In this document: one piece after another, positions 25,290-60,110 of the stretch
How the letters are laid out: every line of letters starts with the position of its first letter
How positions within the stretch are numbered: position 1 is the first letter of the stretch
From: Echiichthys vipera
Taxonomy: Eukaryota > Chordata > Actinopteri > Perciformes > Trachinidae
Reading direction: 5' to 3'
NCBI GenBank assembly: GCA_963691815.1
Contig: OY829654.1
Location: 25,000,771 to 25,064,770, forward strand
DNA: 64,000 nt
Translations under genes and position numbers: made by a program
The notes under the pieces: generated by a model
What the model was told of the DNA's origin: nothing
Database searches by the model: none
What the model saw: only the letters and a program-made list of their open reading frames with translations

Positions 25290-25580
25290 CATGTCAGCGC
25301 TGGGTAATGACCCAAAGAATGGTATCGTGGTTACAAGCCGCCAAAATTAGTTCTCTTCGCAGGGCGAGGACCTCAGAGATCCAGAGGGAGCTTTGGAGAA
25401 GAACTCCTTCCTGTCAATAGCCTGCCTGCCTCTGGTGTTACTCATCAAGACACGTCAAACTGGGATCAGTTTTTTTCCTCCTATAGGAGGAGCTGGAAAG
25501 GGACTTCTTGGTTGACTTGCGTAACCTTCTGCCACTGCAACTCAGACTAAACAACAGAAATTAAAACGATGGATGGGTTG
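25290..25580 (+). mobile_element. degenerate RTE/Rex3-like LINE 3' fragment
   Basis: GGTATCGTGGTTACAAGCCG, CTCTTCGCAGGGCGAGGACC and TCAGAGATCCAGAGGGAGCT are followed by GGAGGAGCTGGAAAGGGACT and TTAAAACGATGGATGGGTTG. This follows the order of the 3' region of fish RTE-like LINEs (tail GATGGATGG). Internal deletions and many substitutions mark it as old. Confidence 0.55.
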
Positions 25581-28500
25581 CCAAGGGTCAGCATGTTTGA
25601 GAGGAATCGAAATGGGGCCTAAATTATAACCCTGTGGAATGCCACAAAAAAGGAATAAGTGAAATGAACCATCATAGGAGAAAGACTTTGGTCTATTATA
25701 TTAAATGCATACATTAGATAACAAAAAGAAGCTGTCGACTTTAGGTCTTGTTCAGTTGTGTTTTCTTTAATATTATGTGGCAATAGAATGATAGACAGAC
25801 GGTTCATCCAGTCATCTATTTTTTAATCACCTAGGTATGTTTTGAAAGTGCCTGCCCTTTTTCAAACTGTTTTCAATGACGGCTTCTCAGATGATCTATA
25901 TACCAAACCATCTGACATTAAGAATGGAGGCCCCATTCTGAAAAACATGAAGGCATGCATGAATAAACACTTGAATGTAAAGCTCATTTTCACACACTCC
26001 TCATCCAAACACCCCTCTCCATTTCCTTCCTCCCTCCATCCCATCTGATACCAGTGAGCCCAGTAGGGTCATCTGGAACTGAATCAACAGGTGGCTTTCA
26101 ATGGAGGCTCTCAGCAGCCCCGGGTCCTTCCAGGAATCCACCTCGACTTTATTCTAAGCTCTGCCTCCTTTTGCTCTTTCCTCTGCGCTTCCTTAAACGT
26201 CCACAATGGCCTTTGGGTTGGCAGTCACTCGATATGGAAGGAGGAGAGGAAGGAGGCGCCTGAAGGAGCAGGTCTTTCTACTTGGGTGAGCAAATGGGAA
26301 CATCTGCCACTCCAGTGTGACCCGTGTCTCCAATAAAAAAACAGGGGAGGCGTCGTCTGAGAATATGAGCACGTTCCAGCTCAGGGCATAGGAATGCTGA
26401 GATAATGTTGTGATAAGGAAGGTGAATGAATGGAATGGTGCATCTCTCCTGCCTTTTCCCCTGCAGGGTACATCAGTTCTTTCCGAGGACAGTTAGCTGT
26501 CTGTTAGCAGGGAGGATGGAGGGAAGAGGAGGCTGAGGAGGTTTCATTTTGATTAAATATGGACTGTGAATTATAATCATAAATACACTGATAAAGTCAT
26601 TGTAGTAACAGAGATCATCCTGACAATTTCCCTCAGAGATAATGGAAACATCTGTTGGTAACAAAAAACATTACAAGTCCCAACACATATCCGACAAGAA
26701 ACTTGTTAGTTTTAAGAAATAGCTCAAAACACATGTTTGCTTTTAATTAATTTGAATTCATTTCCACTTTTTACATCATTGATATTATTTGATATTTTTC
26801 TTAAATGGCTTTTGTATGCTAAAATTGTTTTTATGTTATTATTTGTTTGAGTATTAGTATTTTTAGGGAGTCCTGTATAGAGTGCATTACAATAACTGTT
26901 GCGAGAAAATAAAAAGTAATTGGTCAACTCTTTGGCATTTTCCAAAGAGAGGGAGGATCTAACTCTTGCAATATACACACTAATCTTGGTGGGAAAGGGG
27001 TAAAAATCTGAATATTTCTGCAAGTGCTGCTTTGATTTTGAAAGTCTTTTAAGCACTCCCCCAACGTCATGGAAATACAATATACAATATTAAACCACTG
27101 GATAGGATCTTTAATCTGATTAGGCAAAGCAGTTTGAAAGCCATAACAACAAACAGTATTTCTTATATTAACATTTTAAGTATTAAAGTGACTGACAAAA
27201 CATATACAGCTCTGGAAACACTAACAAAACGTAAACGTGAAAGGCTTTAAAGGCTCAACTTTGTATGTACGGAAGATTAATCGCAGCATCAGCTGTCATT
27301 GAATGTTTCCTTTCAGCAGTGGCCTCTTTAGCTGTTTGAAATACAAATGACCACACTGCAGCCAACCACACATGGTTGGTTTACGTTACAACTCAACACG
27401 TAGGTCACACATACCCTCCAGCTTCACCCCCTCTCACCTCAATACACACACCAGGGCCGCATTACCATCAACATTTGCTCATTACCACATACACACATTT
27501 GTATTCATAGTATATACAACTTACAGATGTCTGCCTTGTATGTTGATTCTTGAAAATCCAGTTGCTATGTGTGTGGCTTCTGATGTAAAGTATTAGCGCT
27601 GTGTGGTTTCAGGCTGTAAGGGAAAAAAGGGTTGATGAAAGTAGCATAAATGAAAATTCACGGTGACTGTTACCCTTTAACTGTGAACTGTCCTTACTGA
27701 ACGTAGCTTCCACAGGTAATTTGCAATTCATCTGCACAAACCTGATGTACCGTGACCCTGCCTCTTAGTCTTAACACCTCTACCCCACCCCACCATTGCC
27801 CTTATCAGGTAGCATTAAATCTGACAAGGCACATGGAACTACTTTTCTCATGCAGGTCGTGAACATAGCTGGATCAACAGGATCAGGTGTTGTTTTTTGT
27901 GGGGGAGTTGTTTGCAGGAGATGGAAGCGCCAGGCTATATAGCTAATCAGACTAACAGATGAGCCAATATCCTGTTCTCACATATGCTGGCCTGGGCCAC
28001 ACTTGTGGCTTGTGTTTGTGTGTGTGTGGGAACAATGGCCCTGCTGTTGGCCCGTCCGCCACTGCTGCTGTAGTTGCCTTACACCTGTGCTTGGCAGCCC
28101 TCTCCCACCCCCCAACCCCAGCCCTCAGCCACACACCCCAATCCACTTTAGTTCTCAGTTTACATCCTGCATTAGCCTTTAGTACTGCACTACAAAGAAC
28201 AATGCATATTCAAGAGGCTTACCAGCACGGTTGATGCACATGTGGCCCCTCAGGCACATCTTATACGGTTTCATATCAAAATGGAAAAGGGATGATATCA
28301 AAGGTTTTTTTTCATCCCCCAGCTCAACCTCCACCTAACCCCTCCCATCCCATCATAACCTGAACTTATAACTGAGTAGCAGACCTGCCCTCTCGCTTGT
28401 GCTCATAACCGAGGACGAGGTGTGAGAATTGAGAGGATGAAGGGAATGTGGGGAGTGGGCGGGTGAGCGTGGGTTTTAAGGATTCAAAAGCTCACAGAGA

Positions 28501-28660
28501 GGCGGCCGTGGCGTTCTTCTGCGGTTTGGGGGAGTCTTTATGAAACTGGAGCCCCCAGAAGGAGTGGGAGGTGAAGGGGTCTGGGATACAGCCCCGGCCT
28601 GCAGAAGCCCACCTCTTTTTTCCCGCAGTGTCAGCGTCACAGGTGTGTGAACGACAATGC
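25581..28660. other. intergenic, no gene recognised; possible LINE remnant 26850-27070
   Basis: GTATAGAGTGCATTACAATA, then a CAAAGAGAGGGAGGATCTAA stretch resembles, on the minus strand, non-LTR ORF-derived repeats of fish, but the call is weak. The remaining frames are short and unrelated to proteins I know. Confidence 0.3.

Positions 28661-28663
<3 letters not shown>

Positions 28664-28695
<32 letters not shown>
28664..28695. repeat. (TG)n microsatellite, ~16 units
   Basis: TG tract of about 32 bp, followed by AGAGGGACCC. Confidence 0.9.
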
Positions 28696-28697
<2 letters not shown>

Positions 28698-30445
28698 AGG
28701 GACCCATGTCCAATCAATGACACACTGTATTGTAATCATCTATTGTGGGGACAAGGCTGGTGCTCAAAGGTAAACACCACTGGGAATAAATTCTTAGGAA
28801 CCAACCCTTTGGCTGGAGCGTTGCGTTCAGTGATACATTTACAGGCTGGGAGGGAGGGAGGGGGGGTATAGCATCTCCTTATCGTTTCCATTGCTGTTGC
28901 TCAACATTTTGCCATAGTAACACTGGGCAACAAACAATCAAAGTAAGTCAGATAAAGCTGGACTGAATTCCACTCTGCACCCGTTGCTAGGTAAAGGACT
29001 TTTCTTAATTCCCCATATTCATACTGGACTCCCCCACTCCCACTCCCACACACCCTCCTGGGACTGAAAACCCAGATTAAACTTTGTTTTGTTCATAACT
29101 CGACCACTGTCTATCTACAGGGTTGGCGGGGTGCAACATTTTTGGGATATTTCCCATAAATTATGACGGGCTATCAGTAGGCCAGCTGTACTCTTGAGTT
29201 CTGGTATTCAGAGTTGCTATTATGCTTATATGAATACATCTCTCTCCGCCTGTCACAGTGATTCTGCCTCTGTATGTGGGGATGCTCTGAACAAAGGGCT
29301 CCTGCTCCTTTTCTCTCCTCAGACCCATTCAACGGGGCAAACAATTCCAAATCAATATCTCCATGCAAATGAGTAGGCAGGTAGGAAAAACTGTAACCAG
29401 CCACACGGTGCATTCAAACGCCCCCTGTAAACTCAACAGATTTTGCATTTAAAGGAGAGAAGCTGAAGAGTCTGTACTTGAAAGTTACACAGGAAGACAG
29501 TGTAGTGCACATTACATCTACATCCAATGGTCATTTCCATTATCAGTCAGCCAGTCTATTTTTTTTCTGATTTAACGCTGAATAGTTTATTCTATAAAAT
29601 GTCACAAGATGGTGAAAAATACATTATATCACAGTTTCCCAGATCTCCAAGAAGACATCTTCAAATTGCTTGTCTTTAATTAGAGTGATCTAAAATGAGA
29701 GAGAAACAACAAATCACTCACATTTCAGAAAGTGGAACCAGTTAAAGAGTTTTGCTTGATTCATTAATTATGAAAAACATTGGTGATCGGTTCAAATTCA
29801 CAAGTGGTTACAATAGTAGTGCCAATTTTATTTGGCCTACACATGTTCTGTAAGATTCACAAATCTTCACTTAATTCATTAATTAATCCACCAGTTACCA
29901 TATTCTATCCTTTATGCAGTACCTCAGTATCTCAGGCCTCATGTACCAAAGACACCAGTTAGTTCACCTTATACATAGTATGAACAAAGGACACTAACAT
30001 TACCAGAATATATATATATATATTTTTATTGTTATTTATTATAGATTGTATTGTAAATGTGTACTATTTTTTAAGACAGTGAATCACTGTAACTATCTGA
30101 TGATTGCATGGTCACTAATTTACCATAATGTTTTATTAATATTATCTTAATCCTGCAGTTGTTTCACTTTGTCCCTAGAAAATAGTATTTAAACAGTTTG
30201 GTGTTGAGTAATATACATAAGACATAGATGGTTTCAGTATATGGTTGCAGCAAATCACCGGTTTTGTGGTGTAAACATGCCTATCTGTTAAAAAAAGTTT
30301 TATTTATTTTCCAAAGGGAGACTTCTTTCCCATACTTCCATTAAACATAGAACTTAATTTTGTAGGTCCACATGTGCGTCAAACTCCGAATTTCCGACAG
30401 TCCCTGAAAGCTGCAAAAGTTTCTGATGCGCTACTATCCCCTCCC
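28696..30445. other. upstream flank of epha2, no gene recognised
   Basis: It contains an (AT)n run near 30009-30023 and several AT-rich segments. I see no exon, TIR or RNA gene. By position it is the likely place for distal epha2 promoter elements, but none can be assigned from sequence alone. Confidence 0.35.
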
Positions 30446-52661
<22,216 letters not shown>

Positions 52662-53680
52662 TCTTGACAACGAAGGGAATTAAATTAGGGGCACTGAAGC
52701 GGGCAGCCCTGTGAACTCTGAGCTGAGCTGGAGCCAAACTGCAGGCACGGCCTTGGAATCGGCAGGACCAAGAGAACTGTGCCATCCTCTGGGGCCGACT
52801 GAATCAGACTGACTTACTGTACATTAATGATTTCTTCATCTTATCAACACGGGAAATGAGCAAATATACAACACTAGATGTATCAAGTAGACTCTGTATA
52901 TTTAGATATCTATTTTTATTATCCATGTCTTCTGTACAGTAACAATTCATTGCTCGTGCATTTATTTTTTCCCTTTCCATTTCCGCATTCCTGCTTCATA
53001 AAAACCAACAAACAAGCCAGTTCTGGGAACGGCTTCAACTTTACAAAATTGCAACCTCAACTTGTTGCATCCAGTATTGAAAATACAAGGGGAAGAACAG
53101 TAAGTGTGAGAGCAGTGGAGCCCAGCCCTGGCTCAGGTTGTGGTGGGTGCCGATGTAGCGGCGTCTCCCTTTTAACTGGCACTTTGTTCCATTTCCTGTC
53201 AGACCAGTGATGACGGAGCATTGCGAGGGCTGCGATGAGCTTGAGCTGGCCCAAAGTTAACGAGATAATGTTGCTTGGGTGCTTAAACACAGATGAACCT
53301 GGTGTTGTGATTGGCCTTCTGCAGAAATTAAGCTATGATCAAATAAGTGTTATTATTTGAAAAAGAGAGAGGATTTATATATATATGAGGTACTCTTTGT
53401 GTACAGATTACCAAAAACATTGGGATAACAATTTATAATGTAGCACTTGGACCGAGACTCTCATTGTCTTGTGTTGTCTCAGAATTGCAGGAATTGGATG
53501 ATCCTTGACCCAAAATCCTGGACAGAAAATAATGGTGTTGAAGTGAGAAATGATATGAATGAAATAAAGAAAGCAATCCATCTGTTTTGTAGCATGCCGG
53601 TAATGAAGAGGGGGAGGCTTTGCCAAAAAAGGCAAATGCTCTGGATAGAAAACAAATAAAACAAGAAGATTTAGTGATGA
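52662..53680 (+). other. epha2: probable epha2 3'UTR
   Basis: Non-coding sequence following the stop. AATAAA occurs at 53563-53568 and 53655-53660; the second is followed by a TG-rich GTCTTGGTGTTGTGGTTG element, so a 3' end near 53680 is likely. A further AATAAA at 54394-54399, after a T-rich segment, could give a longer form. Confidence 0.55.
53655..53660 (+). terminator. candidate epha2 polyadenylation signal AATAAA
   Basis: Canonical hexamer about 1 kb after the stop, with a GT-rich downstream element (GGTGTTGTGGTTG). Confidence 0.5.
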
Positions 53681-54393
53681 TGAGTCTTGGTGTTGTGGTT
53701 GAGATGATTTCAGACTTAATAATAGTTTGCTTTGCAATTCCAATGTCTCATTAAGTTTAGTAGAAGCTGCACAAGTATTCACTCATATTCCTGTAACGTG
53801 TTAATGAAACTTTGACAACTAAGTGGTGGTTCCAGACATTCAAAGACATTTTAAAGTGCCTTTCTGTGGAACATTAGTGGAGTTTGCTTCTGTGTGTTTA
53901 GGGGAAGCAGCTCTGCAGTGTAGTGGGATGCGTAGTGGACAGTTTCCCCCAGTGCTCTTAATGGATGACTGCAAATCATTGTGTTTCTGATGTACACCTT
54001 CCTTTACTTGAATTTTGACTGTGTTGTCACATTTATCCATGATTCTATTGTAGCTGATAGATCCATCTTTGGAAAAGGGATTTTTTTTGTTTTGTTTTTA
54101 CTCTGGTTTACTGGTTGCAATTATGTTTTTTACATTTTGTATGATTTCTCTATTTACCATATTACCAAACTGATTATTTTTCTAAGTTCCCATCACTTTC
54201 TGAAGCGATGTCTCCATAGTTTTGCCTTTCCAAACATTTTGAGAGTTCCTTCATCAAAAAGCAAACTCCTTCCTTTTTGCTTGTTGTTTTATACTGTATT
54301 TAATAGCCTATTTATTTTTTACTTTTATTTATTTATGCTGAAAAACACTGAGCTGGGATTATAATTGAAGGTTGTGCTCTCATTCTCAATAAT

Positions 54394-54399
54394 AATAAA
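54394..54399 (+). terminator. candidate distal polyadenylation signal AATAAA
   Basis: AATAATAAAAAAAAC, followed by a T-rich element. It would extend the epha2 3'UTR to about 1.75 kb. Confidence 0.35.
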
Positions 54400-54597
54400 A
54401 AAAACTCTATTGTCCCTTTTTATTTCTGAGTTTTTTGTTTGCCTTCATTGCATTTACGAAGGTGGGAAGTGTTGTATTTCTGCAGATTCTGTGTGGATGT
54501 TCACACTGCCACCTGGATGTCCTTAGGCTGCTGCATTGTTTATTTCTGTTATAAAACACGTGAGTGCTTCATTACCTGCAGGAGATCCTGAGGCCCA

Positions 54598-54745
54598 GTA
54601 GTGGTAGAATGTAACTAACATGTATATTTACACAAGTAGAAGTACCGTTCTCAAACTTAATGCTTCTACTCTGCAACATTTGTTAGAGTAGTTACTGCTT
54701 GGTTACTGTAGTTTAGTTACTGCGGTGATAAACTGAAGGAAGAAG
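54598..54745. mobile_element. hAT-like element, left end fragment
   Basis: CAGTAGTGGTAGAATGTAAC, TATTTACACAAGTAGAAGTA and TTACTGCTTGGTTACTGTAG resemble, in reversed orientation, the hAT-type family at 11506-12014. A related stretch lies at 55120-55170 (CTTTTACTTGTAGTGGAGTA). A matching right terminus is at 55764-55795, so 54598-55795 could be one decayed or interrupted copy. Confidence 0.5.
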
Positions 54746-55763
54746 TGTTGAGAAAATTCTCCTCCTTCTTAAGCTAAATAAACTCTTCAAAAAGCCTCTT
54801 TTATCAGCTGGAAAATCCATTGTCACAAAGCCATGGCTGTTTTCTGACACCAGGGATATTTGTTCTCACAGGACAGCCACATATGATGATCTTATACAAT
54901 GATGCATTGCTAGGGATTAAACAACCCTACTGTGTATAAAGGAGTTAAAATGGGCATAAACGTGTTAAACATCTACTGCAGAAAAATGCTAAATACACAT
55001 TAATGCAGCAGCAATATTGATCAGAAACATCAGGTATAACAGGAGGACATTTTATAGCACTATACAGACTTTTGCTTTTAGGTACTTCAACTATTTTGCC
55101 AATCACATACCTTTTCCTTAATTCCCTAATTGCAGGAAAGCAGAACTTTTACTTGTAGTGGAGTATTTTCCCAGTCTGGGAAGGGTTTTTAGTTAAATAT
55201 ACAAAAAGATGCAGTTTGGTGACGTGATGGAGCAGTGTGGGGTCATGGAAGTTGCCGTCTTCATTGCAGTTAGCTTCTCCCAATTCTCGTCTCCTCCTCT
55301 CCATTGCAAACAGACCTGCTAAAATCCAGTATAAACACTGAATAAAGCAGTTTCACATTAAAAATAAATGTTTCTCTGATGCTAGTGGCCCCTCCGCTGA
55401 CAGGCCAAGCTGCCGCTAGCGTACGCTCGACTTGTTTGTCTGACAACTTCAGATCCAGACGTCTGATGACTAAAATCCTTCATCTGGTTCAAATATAGAG
55501 ATAAAAACCACCAAGATCTAAAAAGTGTGTTGTAAAACTCGATAAAAAAAAAAAGTACATTTATGAAGCTTCTGGCAGAAAACCACAACATGCACAAAGG
55601 GGATATGACGCCACTGACAGACGACCAAATTTAACGGAGCGTTACTTTAGAATAAAATGAGAGATTTCTCTGGTTTGGACATTGTTGGAAACATTTAGGA
55701 TGGTTTAAGTACACAACTCAACTGAATACATAACATGTTTAAGACATTTTAATGGGGAAACGT

Positions 55764-55795
55764 TACGTATGGGATCTGAATACTTCTTCCACCAC
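55764..55795. mobile_element. hAT-like element, right terminal fragment
   Basis: ACGTATGGGATCTGAATACT, then TCTTCCACCAC is the reverse complement of the terminus seen at 11506 (GTGGTGGAAGAAGTACTCAG in the family as I recall it). It probably pairs with the left end at 54598. Confidence 0.5.
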
Positions 55796-56920
55796 CAATG
55801 TCCAGACATAAACATAAACACACACGCACACACGGACACACGTACTGTACAAAACACACATAAACATTCCTCAGAGACTTTGTTTTTTATATTTATATTC
55901 TGTAATCAAATCAACCAGATATTAAATCGCGAGATAAAAGTAAACTTGACTGATCTGCCTCAGGACATGGCCCGCTGCCTGACTCCACATTTTATTCTCA
56001 GATGAACTCCTCTGTTGCGTTGAAATGTAAAAATCCTGCCTTTTACATCTGAGCAGGAAGCTAAGGACAAGACATTTTCTGAGATTCAGTTATCAGACAT
56101 CATTATGGCATCATAAACTTCACTACAGACAACGTCTTAAATAATGTTTTTCATGTGCTCACAATCCTTGTGTAACCACATGGCTTAACGTGACTTTGAG
56201 ATGTAAGAGTTGTACTTTTGAATAATTCCTATGTGCTGTTGCATTAGGAGTGTTTGGTAGCGAGCATATTTAACGGATATTTCCATTTGATTTTTACATT
56301 CTTACATTCTTACAACTTTCATAAGGTCTTTTTTTCAATGCAGACATATTGACCCAAATGGTTAAAAACTTTTCACGGGAGTATTGCTCATACCAGCAGT
56401 CAAGTTAACCACAAAAAACCTATAAATAATGCTGGTGTAACGCCCATTTCTCTCATTAGCTGTTTGCATTTTTTTCTCCCAGAGGTCAAAGGTCAGACAT
56501 TTAATTTGGGAACTTTCAGTCTGACCTTGAATGGAATGCAATACAGCAGCAGGCGAGCGTAAATGTCAGCGTCAAACGTTGCATCGGATTACAGGACTCA
56601 CACCTGATGAGGACACAAACGCTAACAGAATGTAATGAAATGGAAATGTTGGAGCCAGAGAATAAGTCCCAGCATGCCCTGTGCTCACTTTGCCCTTCAC
56701 CTTGACATTGGATCCACTTGGCCTTATCTCACTCGCTCTGACCTTGCAGTGGCAGGGAAGTCCCCGGCGCCTTGCAGCTTGAAAATTATCAGCTTTGGTT
56801 GATTGATGCAAGTGACAAAGCCGTAAATGCATTCCTGAGATAAGAGCCGCACACTACAAAAAGGAATGTCAATATTTAGGTATATAATTAATCTGTGGGT
56901 CAACAGAGAAGTAGCAAGAA
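55796..56920. other. downstream intergenic, no gene recognised
   Basis: No exon, RNA gene or long repeat is seen; there is a short CA-rich stretch near 55818-55860. Confidence 0.35.
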
Positions 56921-57335
56921 AAAGCCTGACGTGGTACCACTCGACTCACTTTTGGTACCAGACGCAGTTTTAGATTTCTTTTCCACAGCAGATAGTACCC
57001 CATCAAATTAGATGGGAGTCTGATCTCCAACGCCACATGAAACTGCTGTGACATCATCTTCCACACGACATAGTTTAAAACCTTTAATCATCAACCAAAC
57101 AGAGGTACGTCTGCATGCTGCATTGATAACGGTATAGTTTTGCAGCCTGCATTTTTTAAATACTAAATAAAGAATTTGGTCACTATTGTAGCTTAGCTTT
57201 TTAAAAATGTTAACCTTGGCCGAGGTGGTACCAAAATAAAGTACCAGGTTCCAGATACTATCCACAACTCTTGCTAATGGAAAAACCAAAATAGAGTGAG
57301 CTCAGTCTCAAGCCAAGTGGAAAAGAGGCATTAGT
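56921..57335. mobile_element. teleost 'GGTACCA'-type non-autonomous DNA element
   Basis: ACGTGGTACCACTCGACTCA, CTTTTGGTACCAGACGCAGT and TTTCTTTTCCACAGCAGATA on the left, with CCGAGGTGGTACCAAAATAA, AAGTACCAGGTTCCAGATAC and CCAAGTGGAAAAGAGGCATT on the right in inverted sense, match a palindromic MITE-like family I recall from fish. Long imperfect inverted ends are evident. The precise TIR and target duplication were not resolved. Confidence 0.55.
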
Positions 57336-59990
57336 CAAATATCTTGTGCGTCTTTAGGCTTTTGTGGAGCAGAGGAACATTTTCATGGTTCTAAGAAACC
57401 CCTTTCTATTGGGTTTGCACCACAACAACTAGGAATGATTGTAATTCTTTGAACAAATTAGCAAACTAGCTGTCCATCTCCAGAGGGCAATGCCATACAC
57501 CCTCCTCGTCGTCTGCCAGTGGCGGTGAGTGAGGCAGAGGAATGTCACTTCAGCGTTTTTATTGGTGATGTGAATGCAAACACAATAGAAAGGCCCTTGA
57601 AGGTATACCTCTTAGTTCTCTGAGCTCCTGGAGGAGCACCCCAGTGGGCAGTTCCACTCAGGGTGTCCCAAAAACTGTTTGGTCCAAAAACGCCTTTTGT
57701 CCTTGACTTACAGTACAGCTGGCTGTGTGTTCTTGCCTCTGTTAAACCAATAGGACGCCTAGAAATAGTCCTGTCTTTGTGTGGCGACTGTAAACTGAGA
57801 AAGTCTTCCAGTATTTTCCATCTCCATCCATCCATTTCCTCAGCCTTTCACAGCGTGGTGGACTTTTTTTTTCACTCTCCACGATGGAAAAAGAGCAGCA
57901 GGCCACCGTTTAGCTGCTGACTGTACTGTTTGTATTTATGCAAATCCACGTCTGAGTGCGTCCAAACTGACTGCTGCAGGAGTTTGGTTTATGTCCCTGT
58001 CGTCGCCTGTAATGTGATTATCCTAGCTCTGCGGGGGCTGAATGTGTGGAAGTTTGTGTCTTGTCATTAGGACTGTAAATGACAGGGGTGCATGGAGAGA
58101 CAGAGAGAGACGGAGGAGTGAGGGGTAAGGGTGGAGGGGGTTAGCTGGAGATTTGAGCCATACCAGGGCTTCATTGCAGGCCACAATAGCATGTGTGGTG
58201 ATTGTGTTGAAGGCTTGGCGTCCAGGCCCGAGCCTCCCCCCGTTGACTGTTGTGTGTGGAGGCCGCGGCTTTCGCTTTCAGAGCTTTTCTCCTCCTTCTT
58301 GTGGTTTGTTAGATGTCTTTGTTCTCGGGGCGAAGGTCAATTTGAAAAGACATAAGGAAGAAGGAAAACATTACCGTGGTACTGTTCATGAATGACCTCT
58401 CCCTATACTGCCGCCCTGCCACTTTTATTTTTGTTTTTTTTTGTTTTATGTTCTGCTGGCAGCCCTCAGTGTCATGCACGGATTCAAAAACCGGCAACAC
58501 TGAGGAATTTACATCCCCGCTAATTTTAGCAATGGGTTCCTGACCAGAAAACACATCCTCCAATTTCTGTCTATATTGGTCTTCCTGCGTCTATCCGCTG
58601 CTGTTCCTCTCAGCAGCGCTCCAGGGCTTCTGCAGATCATTCTGCTCCCTCAGTCTCCTCCAAGCCCCTCATTTTCCCATTTTCACTACATTCTCAACAC
58701 AAAGATTTTATACTACCTAATCCTGTATTTCACTCCTCCTTTCCCGGTTTAATTTGTGTAAAAACAAACAAAGCTGCTGGAACCAAATGCTTTAATTAAC
58801 TTATTTAATGAGACAGTGAGGGAAATAATTATTACCAGCATCGAGCATTTTTCCCAAACTGTGCTGCTGAGATGTGTTATATGTCAGCACCAGGCGACAT
58901 GAGGGGGAGTGGAGAGCAGGAAAATAAGCCGCTGTTGACACAAGCCTTGTCTTTCCGCAGACTCTTTGTATATTTTGAAACGCTGGCCTTAATTCTCTCC
59001 ATATTCCTGCTAATGGCACCACTGATGTCACTCCATACGTAAAAATTCTCACAGATCTGTCTTTACGAGAGCCTAGAAACATCTTGGTGCTGCTGTTCTG
59101 AAGGTGCTTTTCTTCCTGCTGCAGGAGAGAATCAGCAGAGACCAGAGGCCAGTATTCATAAAACATCTGAGGACACCTGAATAGCACTAAGCCCTGAGTT
59201 CCTAAGAGTGTCATCCTCAAACCTATACACAAAGGTGCTGAGACCAGCTTTGACTAAGGAACTGGGAGAAGCAAAGAGAGAGGGTGGGGTTGACTCCGTT
59301 GTTGTGGTGATGTCATGTTTCATGAAACTGAATTGCTATATTGTGTCTCTGTCAGTGAATTGTTGATAGAAATACTGTAACAACATACCCCCTGTATGTT
59401 GCTATATCTAAATAAAGATTTTAAAATGTAAAAAAAGGAGATTAAGCATCACTGATTTATCATGAAACAAAGACTAATATAGGTTACAGACTAGTGAAGA
59501 ATATGTGCGGCTAATTTTCTAACTGTAACCAGGTATTCATGTAAGAAGACTTGGATTGCCGGCGGCAGCCATTTTACGATTGTTTGTGAACCTGCACACA
59601 CAGAGAAAGAGAGCGGACAACAAATGTACAGGAAGATACAAATATAGACATCTAAACAAAGATAAGTAAACATAAACATTTATCTTTTGTGTTCAGGTAT
59701 GTAGGTATGGAAATAATGTTAAACAAGACACATACAGTTTCTATAGTAGCATATAAACAGGTCAGATGGGTGCTGTAAACACTGTTCAAGTAGTGCACAC
59801 TTAATGGGTATGTGTATGAGTTCTCTATAAGTAAAAATGATCTAATATTACTGAGAAGAATGTTTTCAGTCATTTTAAGTGTAATTTAACATTCCCTTGT
59901 ACCAGTTCCTCATCAACAGGTTCTTATGGTATCAATATAATAAATATGAGTTTAACACAGTGAAACAGTAACTGGTACGTTACCGTGGCG
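57336..59990. other. downstream intergenic, no gene recognised
   Basis: Frames up to 143 codons (58801-59232, minus) show no similarity to proteins I know and no coherent splice structure. CATCCATCCAT near 57825 and GAGAGACAGAGAGAGACGG near 58095 are minor simple repeats. Confidence 0.35.
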
Positions 59991-60110
59991 CTTAAGTTTA
60001 GGCACCAAAAGGTCACCCTCGTGAAAGTCCTGTGTTCTGGGACCCATCCACCACCCCGACCCTCTTCTACCTGAGCAGAATACCTGATTTCCTTCTCTGC
60101 TCCGGACTTA
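59991..60110 (-). repeat. unclassified interspersed repeat, copy 2 (inverted relative to 14581-14725)
   Basis: TTAAGTTTAGGCACCAAAAG, GTCCTGTGTTCTGGGACCCA, CCACCACCCCGACCCTCTTC and TGCTCCGGACTTA are the reverse complement of the blocks at 14581-14725, in the same order with small gaps. Confidence 0.65.

Noticed and set aside
58801..59232. 143-codon minus-strand frame downstream of epha2
   Set aside because: No recognisable domain, no splice or promoter context, and a length that can occur by chance in 64 kb of two-strand sequence.
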